Source: Streptomyces sp. 846.5 (lineage in GTDB: Bacteria; Actinomycetota; Actinomycetes; Streptomycetales; Streptomycetaceae). Taken from it: DNA of 64,000 bases. The notes under the pieces were generated by a model. The model ran no database searches. It was given only the letters and a program-made list of their open reading frames with translations, and was not told where the DNA came from. The translations under genes and the position numbers were made by a program. The stretch covers positions 2,962,001-3,026,000 of the forward strand of contig NZ_SOBN01000001.1 in NCBI RefSeq assembly GCF_004365705.1, written 5' to 3'. Shown here piece after piece: positions 28,407-37,214 of this stretch; within the stretch, counting starts at the first letter, position 1, and each line of letters begins with the position of its first letter.

Positions 28407-29363
28407 GTGAATGCTCCTCATGATGAGGTGGCGCTGACGAAGGGACGGCCCGAAGAGATTCGGGCCGTCCCCGTCCGCCACCCCGGACGCTGGGTCGGAG
28501 TCGCCGTCATCGCGGTGCTCGTGGCCATGTTCGCCCACGCCATGCTGACGAACAAACAACTGCACTGGGACATCGTCGGCGAGATCCTGCGCGATCCGAC
28601 CATCCTGCGCGGGCTCGGCACGACCCTGGAACTGACGGCGCTGTCGATGGTGATCGGCATCGTCGGCGGCATCCTGCTCGCGGTGCTGCGGCTGTCGCAC
28701 AACCCCGTGCTGTCGGGGGTCGCCTGGGTCTACATCTGGGTCTTCCGCGGCACGCCCGTGCTGGTCCAGCTGCTGGTCTGGAACTTCCTCGGGGCGATCT
28801 TCCCCAAGGTCTCCATCGGGATCCCGTTCGGACCGACGTTCCACTCCTGGAACTACAACGACCTGGTCCCGCTGTTCGCCGTGGCCCTGCTGGGCCTCGG
28901 GCTCAACGAGGCCGCCTACATGTCGGAGATCGTCCGGGCCGGCATCCAGTCGGTGGACGAGGGGCAGGCCGAGGCGGCCTCCTCCCTGGGGCTGACCCAC
29001 ACCCAGACGCTGCGCAGGATCGTGCTGCCGCAGGCGATGCGCGTGATCATCCCCCCGGCCGGCAACGAGACGATCTCCATGCTCAAGACCACCTCGCTGG
29101 TGGTGGTGATCGCCCTCACCGACCTGACCAAGGCCGGCCAGGACATCGGCTCCCGCACCTTCCAGAACATCCCCGAGCTGATCGCAGTCAGCCTGTGGTA
29201 CCTCCTGGTCACCTCGGTGCTGACCATCGGCCAGTACTACGTGGAGCGCCACTTCTCCCGGGGGAGCAACCGGCAGCTGCCGGACACCCCGTTGCAGAAG
29301 CTGCGGAAGACACTCTTCTCGCTGCGGCGGCAGCCCGTCACGGCCGCCGGAGGTGCCAAATGA
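28407..29363 (+). CDS. Polar amino-acid ABC transporter, permease (HisM/GlnP type)
   Basis: 318 residues from GTG. Several membrane helices; the HEQRV-type TIGR01726 region ([34 protein letters not shown]) and the EAA loop [20 protein letters not shown] are clear. It forms the transmembrane channel and contacts the ATPase through the EAA loop. Only one permease gene is present, so it probably works as a homodimer. The stop overlaps the ATPase start by 4 nt. Confidence 0.93.
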   Translation: MNAPHDEVALTKGRPEEIRAVPVRHPGRWVGVAVIAVLVAMFAHAMLTNKQLHWDIVGEILRDPTILRGLGTTLELTALSMVIGIVGGILLAVLRLSHNPVLSGVAWVYIWVFRGTPVLVQLLVWNFLGAIFPKVSIGIPFGPTFHSWNYNDLVPLFAVALLGLGLNEAAYMSEIVRAGIQSVDEGQAEAASSLGLTHTQTLRRIVLPQAMRVIIPPAGNETISMLKTTSLVVVIALTDLTKAGQDIGSRTFQNIPELIAVSLWYLLVTSVLTIGQYYVERHFSRGSNRQLPDTPLQKLRKTLFSLRRQPVTAAGGAK

Positions 29364-30157
29364 CCCAGCCACAGACTCAGGCCCAGACCCAGGCCCAGAC
29401 CCCGATGGTCCGCGCCGAACAGGTGCACAAGTCGTTCGGCCCGGTCGAGGTGCTCAAGGGCATCGACCTGGAGGTGAAGGCCCGGGAGGTGTTCTGCATC
29501 GTCGGCCCGTCCGGCTCGGGCAAGTCCACCTTCCTGCGCTGCATCAACCACCTGGAGAAGATCAACGCCGGCCGGCTCTCGGTCGACGGCGAGCTGGTCG
29601 GCTACCGGGAGAAGAACGGGAAGCTGCACGAACTGAAGGACCGCGAGGTGGCGTTGAAGCGCCGCGACATCGGCATGGTCTTCCAGCGGTTCAACCTCTT
29701 CCCGCACCTGACGGCGCTGGAGAACGTCATGGAGGCCCCGGTCCAGGTCAAGGGCGAGGCCAAGGCCGCCGCCCGGGAACGTGCCGAGGCCCTGCTCGCC
29801 CGCGTCGGCCTGGCCGACAAGGCGCGCAACTACCCCTCCCAGCTGTCCGGCGGGCAGCAGCAGCGGGTGGCCATCGCCCGGGCGCTGGCCATGGAGCCCA
29901 AGCTGATGCTCTTCGACGAGCCCACCTCGGCGCTCGACCCGGAGCTGGTCGGCGACGTCCTGGACGTCATGCGGGGCCTGGCCGAGGACGGGATGACCAT
30001 GATCGTGGTCACCCATGAGATGGGCTTCGCCCGCGAGGTCGGCGACGCCCTGGTCTTCATGGACGAGGGCGTGGTGGTCGAATCCGGTCACCCCCGTGAG
30101 GTTCTGACCAACCCCCAGCACGAGCGCACGCGAGCGTTCCTCTCGAAAGTGCTGTGA
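29360..30157 (+). CDS. Polar amino-acid ABC transporter, ATP-binding protein (GlnQ type)
   Basis: 265 residues. Walker [10 protein letters not shown], the Q-loop [10 protein letters not shown], signature [15 protein letters not shown], Walker [14 protein letters not shown] and the switch histidine in VVTHEMGFA are intact. The N-terminus has a low-complexity run [11 protein letters not shown] encoded by short direct repeats. It powers the importer of the two preceding genes and is followed by a strong terminator. Confidence 0.95.
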   Translation: MTQPQTQAQTQAQTPMVRAEQVHKSFGPVEVLKGIDLEVKAREVFCIVGPSGSGKSTFLRCINHLEKINAGRLSVDGELVGYREKNGKLHELKDREVALKRRDIGMVFQRFNLFPHLTALENVMEAPVQVKGEAKAAARERAEALLARVGLADKARNYPSQLSGGQQQRVAIARALAMEPKLMLFDEPTSALDPELVGDVLDVMRGLAEDGMTMIVVTHEMGFAREVGDALVFMDEGVVVESGHPREVLTNPQHERTRAFLSKVL

Positions 30158-30177
30158 GTACGCTCTGTCGGAACCAT

Positions 30178-30226
30178 GCGGCCCCGATGGCGGTCCCTCC
30201 ACAGTGGGGACCGCCGCCGGGGCCGC
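30178..30226 (+). terminator. Terminator of the amino-acid ABC operon
   Basis: An interrupted GC-rich inverted repeat: GCGGCCCC (30178-30185) pairs with GGGGCCGC (30219-30226), and GGCGGTCCC pairs with GGGACCGCC inside it. It lies 21 nt after the operon's last stop. Confidence 0.75.
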
Positions 30227-30287
30227 AATGCTGCCATTCGTAATAGGCTGGTACCCAGCCCAGCCATTACTACTGAGGAGCGACACC

Positions 30288-30860
30288 GTGGAGCTCGCCT
30301 CCTACGCAGAGCTGGCCGTGCGGCTGGTCAACACCGAGGAGCCCGCCCGCGGCAAGGACGGTCTCACCACGGTGGAAGCCGTGCGGCGGCTGTTCAGCGG
30401 CAACAGCAGGGGCGGGCGGCTCGCCGACGAGGGCGATCTGCCCAGGCTCCGGTCGGTACGGGTACGGCTGCGGGCTGTCTTCGAGTCGGCGGCCGAGGGC
30501 GACGAGACCCGGGCCGTGAACCTGCTCAACGAGCTGCTCACGGAGTACCCGGTCAGCCCGGTGGTCTCCGGGCACGGCTTCCTGGGCGAGAACGGCCGCC
30601 CGCAGTGGCACATGCACCTGGCCGAGAGCGCCGGCACGGCGACGGCGCTGTTCGCGGCGGGGGCGAGCATGGGTCTGGCGGTCCATCTCACCCAGCACGG
30701 GGTGGACCGGCTCGGCATCTGCCAGGCGGCGCCGTGTCGCAACGCCTATCTGGACACCTCCACCAACCGCTCCCGGCGCTACTGCTCGGACCGCTGTGCG
30801 ACTCGCGCGAACGTTGCGGCTTACCGGGCGAGGAAGCGGGAGGCTGCGGCGGGGGTCTAG
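30288..30860 (+). CDS. CGNR zinc-finger (ABATE-domain) protein
   Basis: 190 residues from GTG 30288 with TGAGGAG 8 nt upstream. The N-terminal ABATE-like domain (1-140) is followed by a CGNR zinc finger near residues 145-185: ICQAAPCRNAYLDTSTNRSR with two further cysteines in YCSDRCATRANV. Four cysteines should bind one zinc. The family is thought to be transcriptional or stress related. Single gene, ending just before repeat copy 2. Confidence 0.88.
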   Translation: MELASYAELAVRLVNTEEPARGKDGLTTVEAVRRLFSGNSRGGRLADEGDLPRLRSVRVRLRAVFESAAEGDETRAVNLLNELLTEYPVSPVVSGHGFLGENGRPQWHMHLAESAGTATALFAAGASMGLAVHLTQHGVDRLGICQAAPCRNAYLDTSTNRSRRYCSDRCATRANVAAYRARKREAAAGV

Positions 30861-30882
30861 GGGTCGGGTGCGGCGTGTGCCT

Positions 30883-30978
30883 GGCTTGTCGCGCAGTTCC
30901 CCGCGCCCCTGATAGTGCAACTTGCTCTCGGCGGTTCAGTTGCAGCCCCCAGGGGCGCGGGGAACTGCGCGACAAGCC
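30883..30978. repeat. Dispersed inverted repeat, copy 2 (perfect 28-bp arms)
   Basis: Arms 30883-30910 and 30951-30978 are exact reverse complements and share their sequence with copy 1 at 5312-5400. The inner TGCAACT/AGTTGCA pair is kept although the loop sequence differs. It lies between convergent genes. Confidence 0.9.
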
Positions 30979-31015
30979 CGCTACGGTCCGCAGCCAGAAA
31001 CCCTCAGAAACCCCA

Positions 31016-31480
31016 CTACTGGCTGACGACACGCCGGAACGCCCCGAACCGCCGGGCCAGTGCATACGGCACCCGGTCCAGCAGCCGCTCCAGCGGCCGG
31101 GGCGGGGCCAGCCAGGACGGGCGGGGGGCGATCCGCAGCAGCACCCGGCCCAGCACGAGTTCGTCCGGCACCGGCCCGAAGTCCCGGCTGTCGCCCTCGA
31201 CCTGACTGTTGTCGGACAGCAGCCACCACCCGCCGCCGCGCCGCTCGACCGCCCGCTTGACCACGAACAGCTCCTGCCGCAGCGGATGCCGCGCCACCAC
31301 GATCGCCCCGACCCTGACCCGCCCGCCGTAGCGGCAGAACAGCCGGTCGCCGTGGGCCAGGGTGGGCGCCATCGACGGTCCGTCAACATCGAGTACCCCG
31401 TAGCGCCCCGGGGTGACCCCGCCCTCAGGGGGTTCCTGGGGAAGCGGGGCGGGGAGCGGGTCGTGCTTCTGCTCAGCCAT
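31016..31480 (-). CDS. sodX: Nickel superoxide dismutase maturation protease (S26 signal-peptidase fold)
   Basis: 154 residues. The S26 motif DGPSMAPTLAHGD gives the nucleophile Ser36, and Lys75 in LFVVKRAVE is the general base; SDNSQVEGDSRDFGPV is the third box. No membrane anchor is evident. Its job is to cut the short propeptide of SodN so that His1 of the mature enzyme can bind nickel. It is divergent from sodN, with 195 bp between the starts, which supports the assignment. Confidence 0.9.
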   Translation of the reverse strand: MAEQKHDPLPAPLPQEPPEGGVTPGRYGVLDVDGPSMAPTLAHGDRLFCRYGGRVRVGAIVVARHPLRQELFVVKRAVERRGGGWWLLSDNSQVEGDSRDFGPVPDELVLGRVLLRIAPRPSWLAPPRPLERLLDRVPYALARRFGAFRRVVSQ

Positions 31481-31675
31481 GCCGTTCCGCCGTTCCTCGC
31501 TCTTCGTCCCGCGCCGCGGTGCCCTACTGCTGCCTCGGCTCCATCTTCTCCCACCGCGCCGGGAAGTCCACGGCTCCTACGGCTTTTGTCCTAGGACCGG
31601 GCCCTGGACGCGATTCACCGGACGATCCGGAGTAATCTCGTGCCCGGGAAGACGATCACAGGAAAGGGACCTTTC

Positions 31676-32071
31676 ATGCTCTCTCGGCTGTTTGCACCGC
31701 GGATCACTGTCCACGCCCACTGCGACCTGCCCTGCGGTGTCTACGACCCCGCGCAGGCCCGCATCGAGGCGGAGTCGGTCAAGGCCACCCAGGAGAAGTA
31801 CCAGGCCAACGACGACCCGCACTTCCGTGCGCGCGCCATCGTCATCAAGGAGGAGCGCGCCGAGCTGGCCAAGCACCACGTCTCGGTGCTGTGGTCCGAC
31901 TACTTCAAGGCCCCGCACTTCGAGAAGTACCCGGAACTGAACACCCTCGTCAACGACACCCTGAAGGCCCTCAGTGCCGCCAAGGCGTCGACCGACCCGG
32001 CGACCGGCCAGAAGGCCCTCGACCTGATCGCCGAGATCGACAAGATCTTCTGGGAGACCAAGAAGGCCTGA
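31676..32071 (+). CDS. sodN: Nickel superoxide dismutase
   Basis: 131 residues from ATG 31676 with AGGAAAGGG upstream. A 14-residue propeptide (MLSRLFAPRITVHA) precedes the nickel hook HCDLPCGVYDPAQ: His15, Cys16 and Cys20 become His1, Cys2 and Cys6 of the mature enzyme. It removes superoxide in the cytoplasm as a hexamer. The maturation protease is encoded divergently. In streptomycetes sodN is induced by nickel through Nur-dependent control; I did not find a convincing site here. Confidence 0.97.
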   Translation: MLSRLFAPRITVHAHCDLPCGVYDPAQARIEAESVKATQEKYQANDDPHFRARAIVIKEERAELAKHHVSVLWSDYFKAPHFEKYPELNTLVNDTLKALSAAKASTDPATGQKALDLIAEIDKIFWETKKA

Positions 32072-32094
32072 CCTTCTTGCGCCGCCACGCGGCA

Positions 32095-32123
32095 GGGGTC
32101 GGACGGAACCACCGTCCGGCCCC
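32095..32123. terminator. Terminator between sodN and the antiporter gene
   Basis: GGGGTCGGACGG (32095-32106) pairs with CCGTCCGGCCCC (32112-32123) around AACCA, with one mismatch. It serves convergent genes and is unrelated to the dispersed repeat. Confidence 0.75.
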
Positions 32124-32139
32124 TCGCGCGTCTCCGGCC

Positions 32140-33747
32140 TCAGTCCTCCGCGTGGTCCACCAGGGCCTCCTCGTAGTCGAGTTGGCGGATCAGGCGGCGG
32201 AGCAGTTCGTCGTCGATGCGGTCGCTGTTCCGCAGTTCGACGAAGACGTCGCGCTCGGCGGCGATGGTCTCCTTGCCCAGCCGGCGGTAGACCGCGTCGG
32301 CGGAGTCCCCGGTCTCGGCGTCCACCGCCGCGCCCAGGCGCTCCCAGACGGCGTTCTGGCGGCGTTCCAGCACCCGGCGCAGCCGCTGCTCCAGCGCCTC
32401 GGGGAGCCGGTTGCGGGGGTCGGTGAGGAGTTCGTCGAGCCGGGCCGTGGCGGCCAGCGAGGCGTTGTTCTGCGCCTGGGCCTGGATCAGCACCTGGCGC
32501 TGCGGGTCGACCTCGGGCAGCGGCAGGGCGTTCACCAGCTTGGGCAGGGTCAGGCCCTGCAGCAGCAGGGTGCCGATGACCACCACGAAGGTCAGATAGA
32601 GGATCAGTTCCCGCCCCGGGAAGGGCTGCCCGTCGTCCATCGTCTCCGGGATGGAGAAGGCGACCGCCAGCGAGACCACCCCGCGCATCCCGGCCCAGGC
32701 GACGACGAACGGCCTGGTCCATTCGGGGACGCCCTCCCGCTCCCGGATCCGGCGGATGAGCAGCACCGGCAGGTAGGTGGCCGGCCAGCACCAGACGAAC
32801 CGCGCCACGATCACCGCTCCGAGCACCAGCAGGGCCCAGCCCAGCAGCTCCGCCGAGGAGTAGCCGCGCAGCGCCCGCAGCACCACCGGGAGCTGCAGCC
32901 CGATCAGGGCGAAGACCGCGGACTCCAGGATGAAGGCGACCATCTTCCAGACCGACTCCTCCTGGAGCCGCAGCGCGAAGTCCACGGTGTGGGCGTGGTG
33001 GCCCAGGTAGAGGCCGACCACCACTACCGCGATCACGCCGGAGGCGTGGAACGCCTCGGCCGCGGCGTACGCGGCGAACGGCACCAGCAGCGAGAAGGTG
33101 TTGAGCAGCAGCGGGTCCTTCAGCCGCACCCGGGCCCACTGCAGCGGCACCATCAGCACCAGCCCGACGGCGGTGCCGCCGATCGCGGCGAGCAGGAACT
33201 CGCCGAAGGCGGTCCCCCAGGAGAAGCCCTCGCCGAGGGCGGCGGCGACGGCCACCCGGTAGGCGGTGATCGCGGTGGCGTCGTTGACCAGGCTCTCGCC
33301 CTGCAGGATGGTGACGATCCTGGCCGGCAGGCCGACCCGGCGGGCGATGGCGGTGGCGGCGACCGCGTCGGGCGGGGCGACCACCGCGCCGAGGACGAAG
33401 GCGGCGGCGACCGGCAGCCCGGGGATCACCGCGTAGGCGACCAGGCCGACGGCGACGGTGCTGAACAGCACGAAGCCGATGGAGAGCAGCGCGACCGCGC
33501 GCAGATTGGCGCGCAGGCTCCGGTAGGAGCTGTCCAGTGCCGCCGTGTAGAGCAGCGGCGGCAGCACCAGGGGCAGCACCAGCCCGGGATCGAGGGTGTA
33601 GGTCGGCACGCCGGGGATGTAGGCGGCGGCCAGGCCGACGGCGACGAGCAGCAGCGGAGCCGAGAAGCGCAGGCGCCGGGCCACGCCGGCGACGGCGGCG
33701 CTGCCCGCGACGAGCGGCAGCAGGGCGCTGGAGGACATGGGCTGCAT
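32140..33747 (-). CDS. CPA1-family Na+/H+ antiporter
   Basis: 535 residues. About twelve membrane helices (1-400), with ALDSSYRSLRANLRAVALLS, the APPDAVAATAIARRVGLP and ESLVNDATA motifs (acid residues of the ion site) and WAGMRGVVSLAVAF, all typical of NhaP/NHE-like exchangers. A charged cytoplasmic tail (about 415-535) rich in Arg and Glu could regulate activity. It exchanges sodium or other cations for protons at the cell membrane. Monocistronic and convergent to sodN. Confidence 0.92.
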   Translation of the reverse strand: MQPMSSSALLPLVAGSAAVAGVARRLRFSAPLLLVAVGLAAAYIPGVPTYTLDPGLVLPLVLPPLLYTAALDSSYRSLRANLRAVALLSIGFVLFSTVAVGLVAYAVIPGLPVAAAFVLGAVVAPPDAVAATAIARRVGLPARIVTILQGESLVNDATAITAYRVAVAAALGEGFSWGTAFGEFLLAAIGGTAVGLVLMVPLQWARVRLKDPLLLNTFSLLVPFAAYAAAEAFHASGVIAVVVVGLYLGHHAHTVDFALRLQEESVWKMVAFILESAVFALIGLQLPVVLRALRGYSSAELLGWALLVLGAVIVARFVWCWPATYLPVLLIRRIREREGVPEWTRPFVVAWAGMRGVVSLAVAFSIPETMDDGQPFPGRELILYLTFVVVIGTLLLQGLTLPKLVNALPLPEVDPQRQVLIQAQAQNNASLAATARLDELLTDPRNRLPEALEQRLRRVLERRQNAVWERLGAAVDAETGDSADAVYRRLGKETIAAERDVFVELRNSDRIDDELLRRLIRQLDYEEALVDHAED

Positions 33748-33890
33748 CTTTCGAAGGCTGGCAGGATGGGGGCGGGGAGAGGGGGCGGCAGGTGTTCGAG
33801 GGTCACCGCAGGAAACGGAAGCACAGCGAGGCTCAGGAGCGCGAACGGCGCGCGGAGAGCTCGGCGCCGCGCTCCCGTACCCTGGTCGCT

Positions 33891-34160
33891 ATGTCTGGAA
33901 TGCACGGTTGTTCGCACAGCGCCGCCCTGCCCGCCCCGGAGCCCGAGGCGCTCGCCGAGACCTGTCCGGAGTGCGTCGTGCTCGGCCAGCACCCGGTCCA
34001 GCTGCGCAAATGCCTGATCTGCGGCCATATCGCCTGCTGCGACTCCTCCCCCAGCCGGCACGCCACCGCGCACTTCCACGCCACCGGGCATCCGGTGATG
34101 CGCTCCTTCGAGCCGGGCGAGTCCTGGCGCTGGTGCTACGAGGACCGCTCACTGGTCTGA
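33891..34160 (+). CDS. UBP-type zinc-finger protein
   Basis: 89 residues from ATG 33891 (ATG 33900 also possible). Cysteine and histidine spacing CSH, CPEC, CLICGHIACCDSSPSRHATAH and the aromatic end SWRWCYED match the ZnF_UBP fold known from ubiquitin hydrolases. In actinobacteria it occurs alone, with no ubiquitin, and may bind C-terminal peptides. The end of the gene and its stop codon lie in a 12-bp tandem repeat (34151-34186). Confidence 0.85.
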   Translation: MSGMHGCSHSAALPAPEPEALAETCPECVVLGQHPVQLRKCLICGHIACCDSSPSRHATAHFHATGHPVMRSFEPGESWRWCYEDRSLV

Positions 34161-34186
34161 TCACTGGTCTGATCACTGGTCTGACC
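34151..34186. repeat. 12-bp tandem repeat, three units, spanning a stop codon
   Basis: ACTGGTCTGATC occurs twice, followed by ACTGGTCTGACC. The first unit supplies the stop codon of the UBP gene; the others repeat it in frame, so loss of one copy would not change the protein. Confidence 0.85.
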
Positions 34187-34223
34187 CTCCGGATGCGGTC
34201 ACGGCCCCAGTAGGCTCGACACC

Positions 34224-34706
34224 ATGATCCGTGAAGCACGTCCCGACGACGTTCCGCAGATCCTGGCCTTCGTGCGGGAGCTGGCGGAGTACGAACGGGC
34301 CCTGGAGGACGCCAGGGCGACCGAGGAGCAACTGCACGCCGCCCTGTTCGGCCCGCATCCGGCCGCCTTCGCCCACATCGCCGAGGACGACACCACCGGG
34401 GAGCCGGTGGGCTTCGCGCTGTGGTTCCTCAACTTCTCGACCTGGAAGGGCGTCCACGGCCTCTACCTGGAGGACCTCTACGTCCGGCCGGAGGCCCGCG
34501 GCGGCGGGCACGGCAGGGCGCTGCTGGCCACCCTGGCGCAGATCTGCGTCGAGCGCGGTTACGGGCGGCTGGAATGGTCGGTTCTGGACTGGAACGAGCC
34601 CTCGATCGGCTTCTACAAGGCGCTCGGGGCCGTCCCCATGGACGAGTGGACGGTCTTCCGCCTTACCGGTGCGCCGCTGGCCGCGCTGGGCTCCGCACGG
34701 AATTGA
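34224..34706 (+). CDS. GNAT-family N-acetyltransferase
   Basis: 160 residues. The acetyl-CoA site is LYLEDLYVRPEARGGGHGRALLATLA (motif A with Arg/Gly-rich loop, about 90-115), followed by the motif B helix RLEWSVLDWNEPSIGFYKALG. It belongs to the diamine-acetyltransferase-like branch (LEWSVLDWN). Substrate, possibly a polyamine or thialysine, is inferred only. Single gene between the UBP protein and the sigma-factor operon. Confidence 0.88.
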   Translation: MIREARPDDVPQILAFVRELAEYERALEDARATEEQLHAALFGPHPAAFAHIAEDDTTGEPVGFALWFLNFSTWKGVHGLYLEDLYVRPEARGGGHGRALLATLAQICVERGYGRLEWSVLDWNEPSIGFYKALGAVPMDEWTVFRLTGAPLAALGSARN

Positions 34707-34938
34707 CCACTCCCGGGCGATATCCTCACCCGCACTGCCACGCTTCGCAGCTGACGACTTACCATGAGTCATCCGAAGGGCGTAACGGCCACACCGGTCC
34801 ACAGTGTGGCGACATCGCACCGAGGATCGCGATAGCGTCACCTCCCGGGCGGAATACGCCCGCACGAGCTGCACTTGCTGAGAACAACCGCTCGGCGGCG
34901 GTGTCCGCCGCAGCGGCGCAACACCAACGGAGGTGAGG

Positions 34939-35352
34939 GTGTCCCAGATCGACGGCGAGCCCGACGCGAAGGACTTCGTCGAAGTCCGGCTGCCCGCGGC
35001 GGGTGCCTACCTCTCGGTCCTGCGAACCGCGACAGCGGGTCTCGCGGCCAGACTCGACTTCACCCTCGACGAGATCGAGGACCTGAGGATCGCGGTCGAC
35101 GAGGCCTGCGCCATCCTGCTCCAGCAGGCGGTGCCGGGCAGCGTGCTCCGCTGTGTGTTCCGACTGGTCGGCGACTCGCTACGGGTGACCGTCTCGGCGC
35201 CGACCACCGACGGTCGCGCCCCCGAGCGCGACACCTTCGCCTGGACGGTGCTCTCCGCACTGGCCGGCGAGGTGGAGTCGACCGTGGAGGAGGACCGCAC
35301 GGTCACCATCAGCCTGCACAAGAAGCGCGGCGCCGGGCCGGGCCAGCCTTGA
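34939..35352 (+). CDS. prsH: Anti-sigma factor (RsbW/PrsH-type HATPase) of the SigH operon
   Basis: 137 residues from GTG 34939 with GGAGG 5 nt upstream; GTG 34933 is less well placed. The HATPase fold of RsbW-like anti-sigma factors is seen: EDLRIAVDEACAILLQQAVP carries the Asn/Glu region (here Asp-Glu-Ala-Cys) and later TVSAPTTDGRAPERDTFAW is the lid region. It should bind and inhibit the sigma factor encoded 56 nt downstream (PrsH/UshX for SigH, from memory). Kinase activity is doubtful because the usual N-box Asn is replaced by Cys. Confidence 0.85.
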   Translation: MSQIDGEPDAKDFVEVRLPAAGAYLSVLRTATAGLAARLDFTLDEIEDLRIAVDEACAILLQQAVPGSVLRCVFRLVGDSLRVTVSAPTTDGRAPERDTFAWTVLSALAGEVESTVEEDRTVTISLHKKRGAGPGQP

Positions 35353-35408
35353 GGGTCTTGAGGGTACGGACAAGTTGATCCCGGAACGGAACGGAACGGG
35401 GGATCGCC

Positions 35409-36533
35409 GTGAGTGATCTGGACCGCAGCAGCGGTGCCGGGCTGCAGTCCGGTACGGGTACGAGCGCTGGTAAGGCCGTGCTGCCGGCACAGTCGGTGGG
35501 CGCGGCGTCAGAGCAGGCGGAGGACAGGGTGTTGGCAGACGATCCCGACCGTCCCGACCAGGTACCGCCCCCGGTGGTCGGGGAGACGGACGGTCTGGAC
35601 AAGGCCGAGGCGAAAGCGGAGGCCGACGGCGACGAGCTCGACTCGGACGCCGCCGAACTGGTCGCGGACATCGTCGGCGACCTCGCCGACACCGCGGCGG
35701 ACGAGGACGCGGAGCACGCCGCCGCGCCCGAACCGCATGTCTGGGGCGGCGGCCGGCCGACCCCGCAGCGGCACGGCGCGCCGGACCGCGAGGCGGCCAG
35801 GGCGCTGTTCGTCCAGCTCGCCGCGCTGGAGAAGGACTCGCCGGAGCGGGTCGAGCTGCGCAACCAGCTGGTCCGGATGCACATCCCGCTGGTGGAGCAC
35901 CTGGCCCGACGGTTCCGCAACCGCGGCGAGCCGCTGGACGACCTGACCCAGGTCGCCACCATCGGACTGATCAAGTCGGTGGACCGCTTCGACGTCGACC
36001 GGGGCGTGGAGTTCTCCACCTACGCCACGCCCACCATCGTCGGCGAGATCAAGCGGCACTTCCGCGACAAGGGCTGGGCGGTGCGGGTCCCGCGTCGGCT
36101 CCAGGAGCTGCGGCTCTCGCTCACCACGGCCACCGGCGAGCTCTCCCAGCAGCACGGCCGCTCGCCCACCGTGCACGAGCTGGCCGAGCGCCTCGGCATC
36201 ACCGAGGAGGAGGTGCTGGAGGGGCTGGAGTCCGCCAACGCCTACAGCACCCTCTCCCTGGACGTCCCGGACACCGACGACGAGTCGCCGGCCGTGGCGG
36301 ACACCCTGGGCGCGGAGGACGACGCGCTGGAGGGGGTGGAGTACCGCGAGTCGCTCAAGCCGCTGCTGGCCCAGCTGCCGCAGCGGGAGCAGCGGATCCT
36401 GGTGCTGCGCTTCTTCCGGAACATGACCCAGTCCCAGATCGCCTCCGAGGTGGGCATCTCCCAGATGCACGTGTCGCGGCTGCTGGCCCGGACGCTGGCC
36501 CAGCTCCGGGACAAGCTGCTGCTGGAGGAGTAG
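35409..36533 (+). CDS. sigH: RNA polymerase sigma factor, SigB/SigF/SigH family
   Basis: 374 residues from GTG. The first 110 residues are acidic and low in complexity, an extension known for S. coelicolor SigH, where several forms of the protein exist. Region 2 reads DDLTQVATIGLIKSVDRFDV and GVEFSTYATPTIVGEIKRHFRDKGW; region 3 VPRRLQELRLSLTTATGEL; region 4 NMTQSQIASEVGISQMHVSRL. It directs transcription in osmotic stress and development. Cotranscribed with its anti-sigma factor. A 9-bp tandem repeat (CTTGAGGGT, 35348-35365) spans the end of the anti-sigma gene. Confidence 0.9.
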   Translation: MSDLDRSSGAGLQSGTGTSAGKAVLPAQSVGAASEQAEDRVLADDPDRPDQVPPPVVGETDGLDKAEAKAEADGDELDSDAAELVADIVGDLADTAADEDAEHAAAPEPHVWGGGRPTPQRHGAPDREAARALFVQLAALEKDSPERVELRNQLVRMHIPLVEHLARRFRNRGEPLDDLTQVATIGLIKSVDRFDVDRGVEFSTYATPTIVGEIKRHFRDKGWAVRVPRRLQELRLSLTTATGELSQQHGRSPTVHELAERLGITEEEVLEGLESANAYSTLSLDVPDTDDESPAVADTLGAEDDALEGVEYRESLKPLLAQLPQREQRILVLRFFRNMTQSQIASEVGISQMHVSRLLARTLAQLRDKLLLEE

Positions 36534-36559
36534 CCCGATCTCAGCTGCGGCACCTGCAT

Positions 36560-36652
36560 GGCTCGTCGCGCGCGCTTTTGATCAAGCAGAGCCCCGCGCC
36601 CCCAGCAAGTGCAACTGGCTCAGTTGCAACACTTCAGGGGCGCGGGGACTGC
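36560..36652. repeat. Dispersed inverted repeat, copy 3 (degenerate left arm)
   Basis: The inner hairpin TGCAACTG-GCT-CAGTTGCA (36610-36628) and the right arm AGGGGCGCGGGGACTGC match copy 1, but the left arm (from 36560) is broken by an insertion near 36572-36591. It again lies between convergent genes and ends at the stop codon of the 36652 gene. Confidence 0.75.
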
Positions 36653-37104
36653 TACTTGCCGTACCCCGCGGGCCACAGCGTCGCTGTGGTCCGCGGGTGC
36701 AGCAGCAGGACGATGCCGCCGATCCCGGCCAGGCCGACCGCGACGCCGACCGGGATCTGCAGGCCGCCGTTCTGGAAGGTGAAGTAGGTGACGGCCAGGC
36801 ACAGGGTGTCCACCATCACCGCCGGGCTGCGCCCCCAGCGCTTCAGCCGCAGCAGCGCCCGTCCGGCGAACAGCGGCAGCAGGCCGAGCAGCAGCACGAT
36901 GAACCCGCCGAACTCGGTGAGCCCGACCCCGGTGTGGGTGTGCGTCAGCAGTCCCTCGATCATCAGGTAGACGCCGTAGGCGGTGAGCAGGACGCCCTGG
37001 GCCACCGCTATGGCCGCGCCGGCGGTCAGCGTCCAGGGGCGGGCCGCCGCGGAGGCCGGGGCGGCGGAGGCGGTACGGGCATCGAGCGGGGCGTCGGCAG
37101 TCAC
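36652..37104 (-). CDS. Four-helix integral membrane protein, unknown function
   Basis: 150 residues. An Ala-rich cytoplasmic N-terminus (1-25) is followed by four predicted membrane helices (about 27-48, 66-84, 94-110 and 116-136) and a short tail. The charged loop LLRLKRWGRSP is between helices 2 and 3. No known motif. Divergent from the diacylglycerol kinase gene. Confidence 0.75.
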   Translation of the reverse strand: MTADAPLDARTASAAPASAAARPWTLTAGAAIAVAQGVLLTAYGVYLMIEGLLTHTHTGVGLTEFGGFIVLLLGLLPLFAGRALLRLKRWGRSPAVMVDTLCLAVTYFTFQNGGLQIPVGVAVGLAGIGGIVLLLHPRTTATLWPAGYGK

Positions 37105-37188
37105 GTCACCAGGCTAGCCGCCCCGGCGGCGGCCCCCGCAGCGGCCCCGGTCGGCCTCTCCTTCTTCCGGGTGCCCTTCTCTGTCCCA

Positions 37189-37204
37189 TACCTGCCGGTA
37201 GGTA
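37189..37204. promoter_or_regulatory. TetR-operator-like palindrome before the lipid kinase gene
   Basis: TACCTGCCGGTAGGTA has outer TACCT/AGGTA arms and a CCGG centre, as in many TetR operators. It ends 10 nt before the 37215 start codon, so binding would block translation initiation or elongation. No TetR gene is in the window. Confidence 0.4.
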
Positions 37205-37214
37205 AGCTGACGGT

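Noticed and set aside
34151..34186. Repeated CTGGTCT as a DasR operator array
   Set aside because: Each unit has only the TGGTCT half; the inverted AGACCA half is missing.
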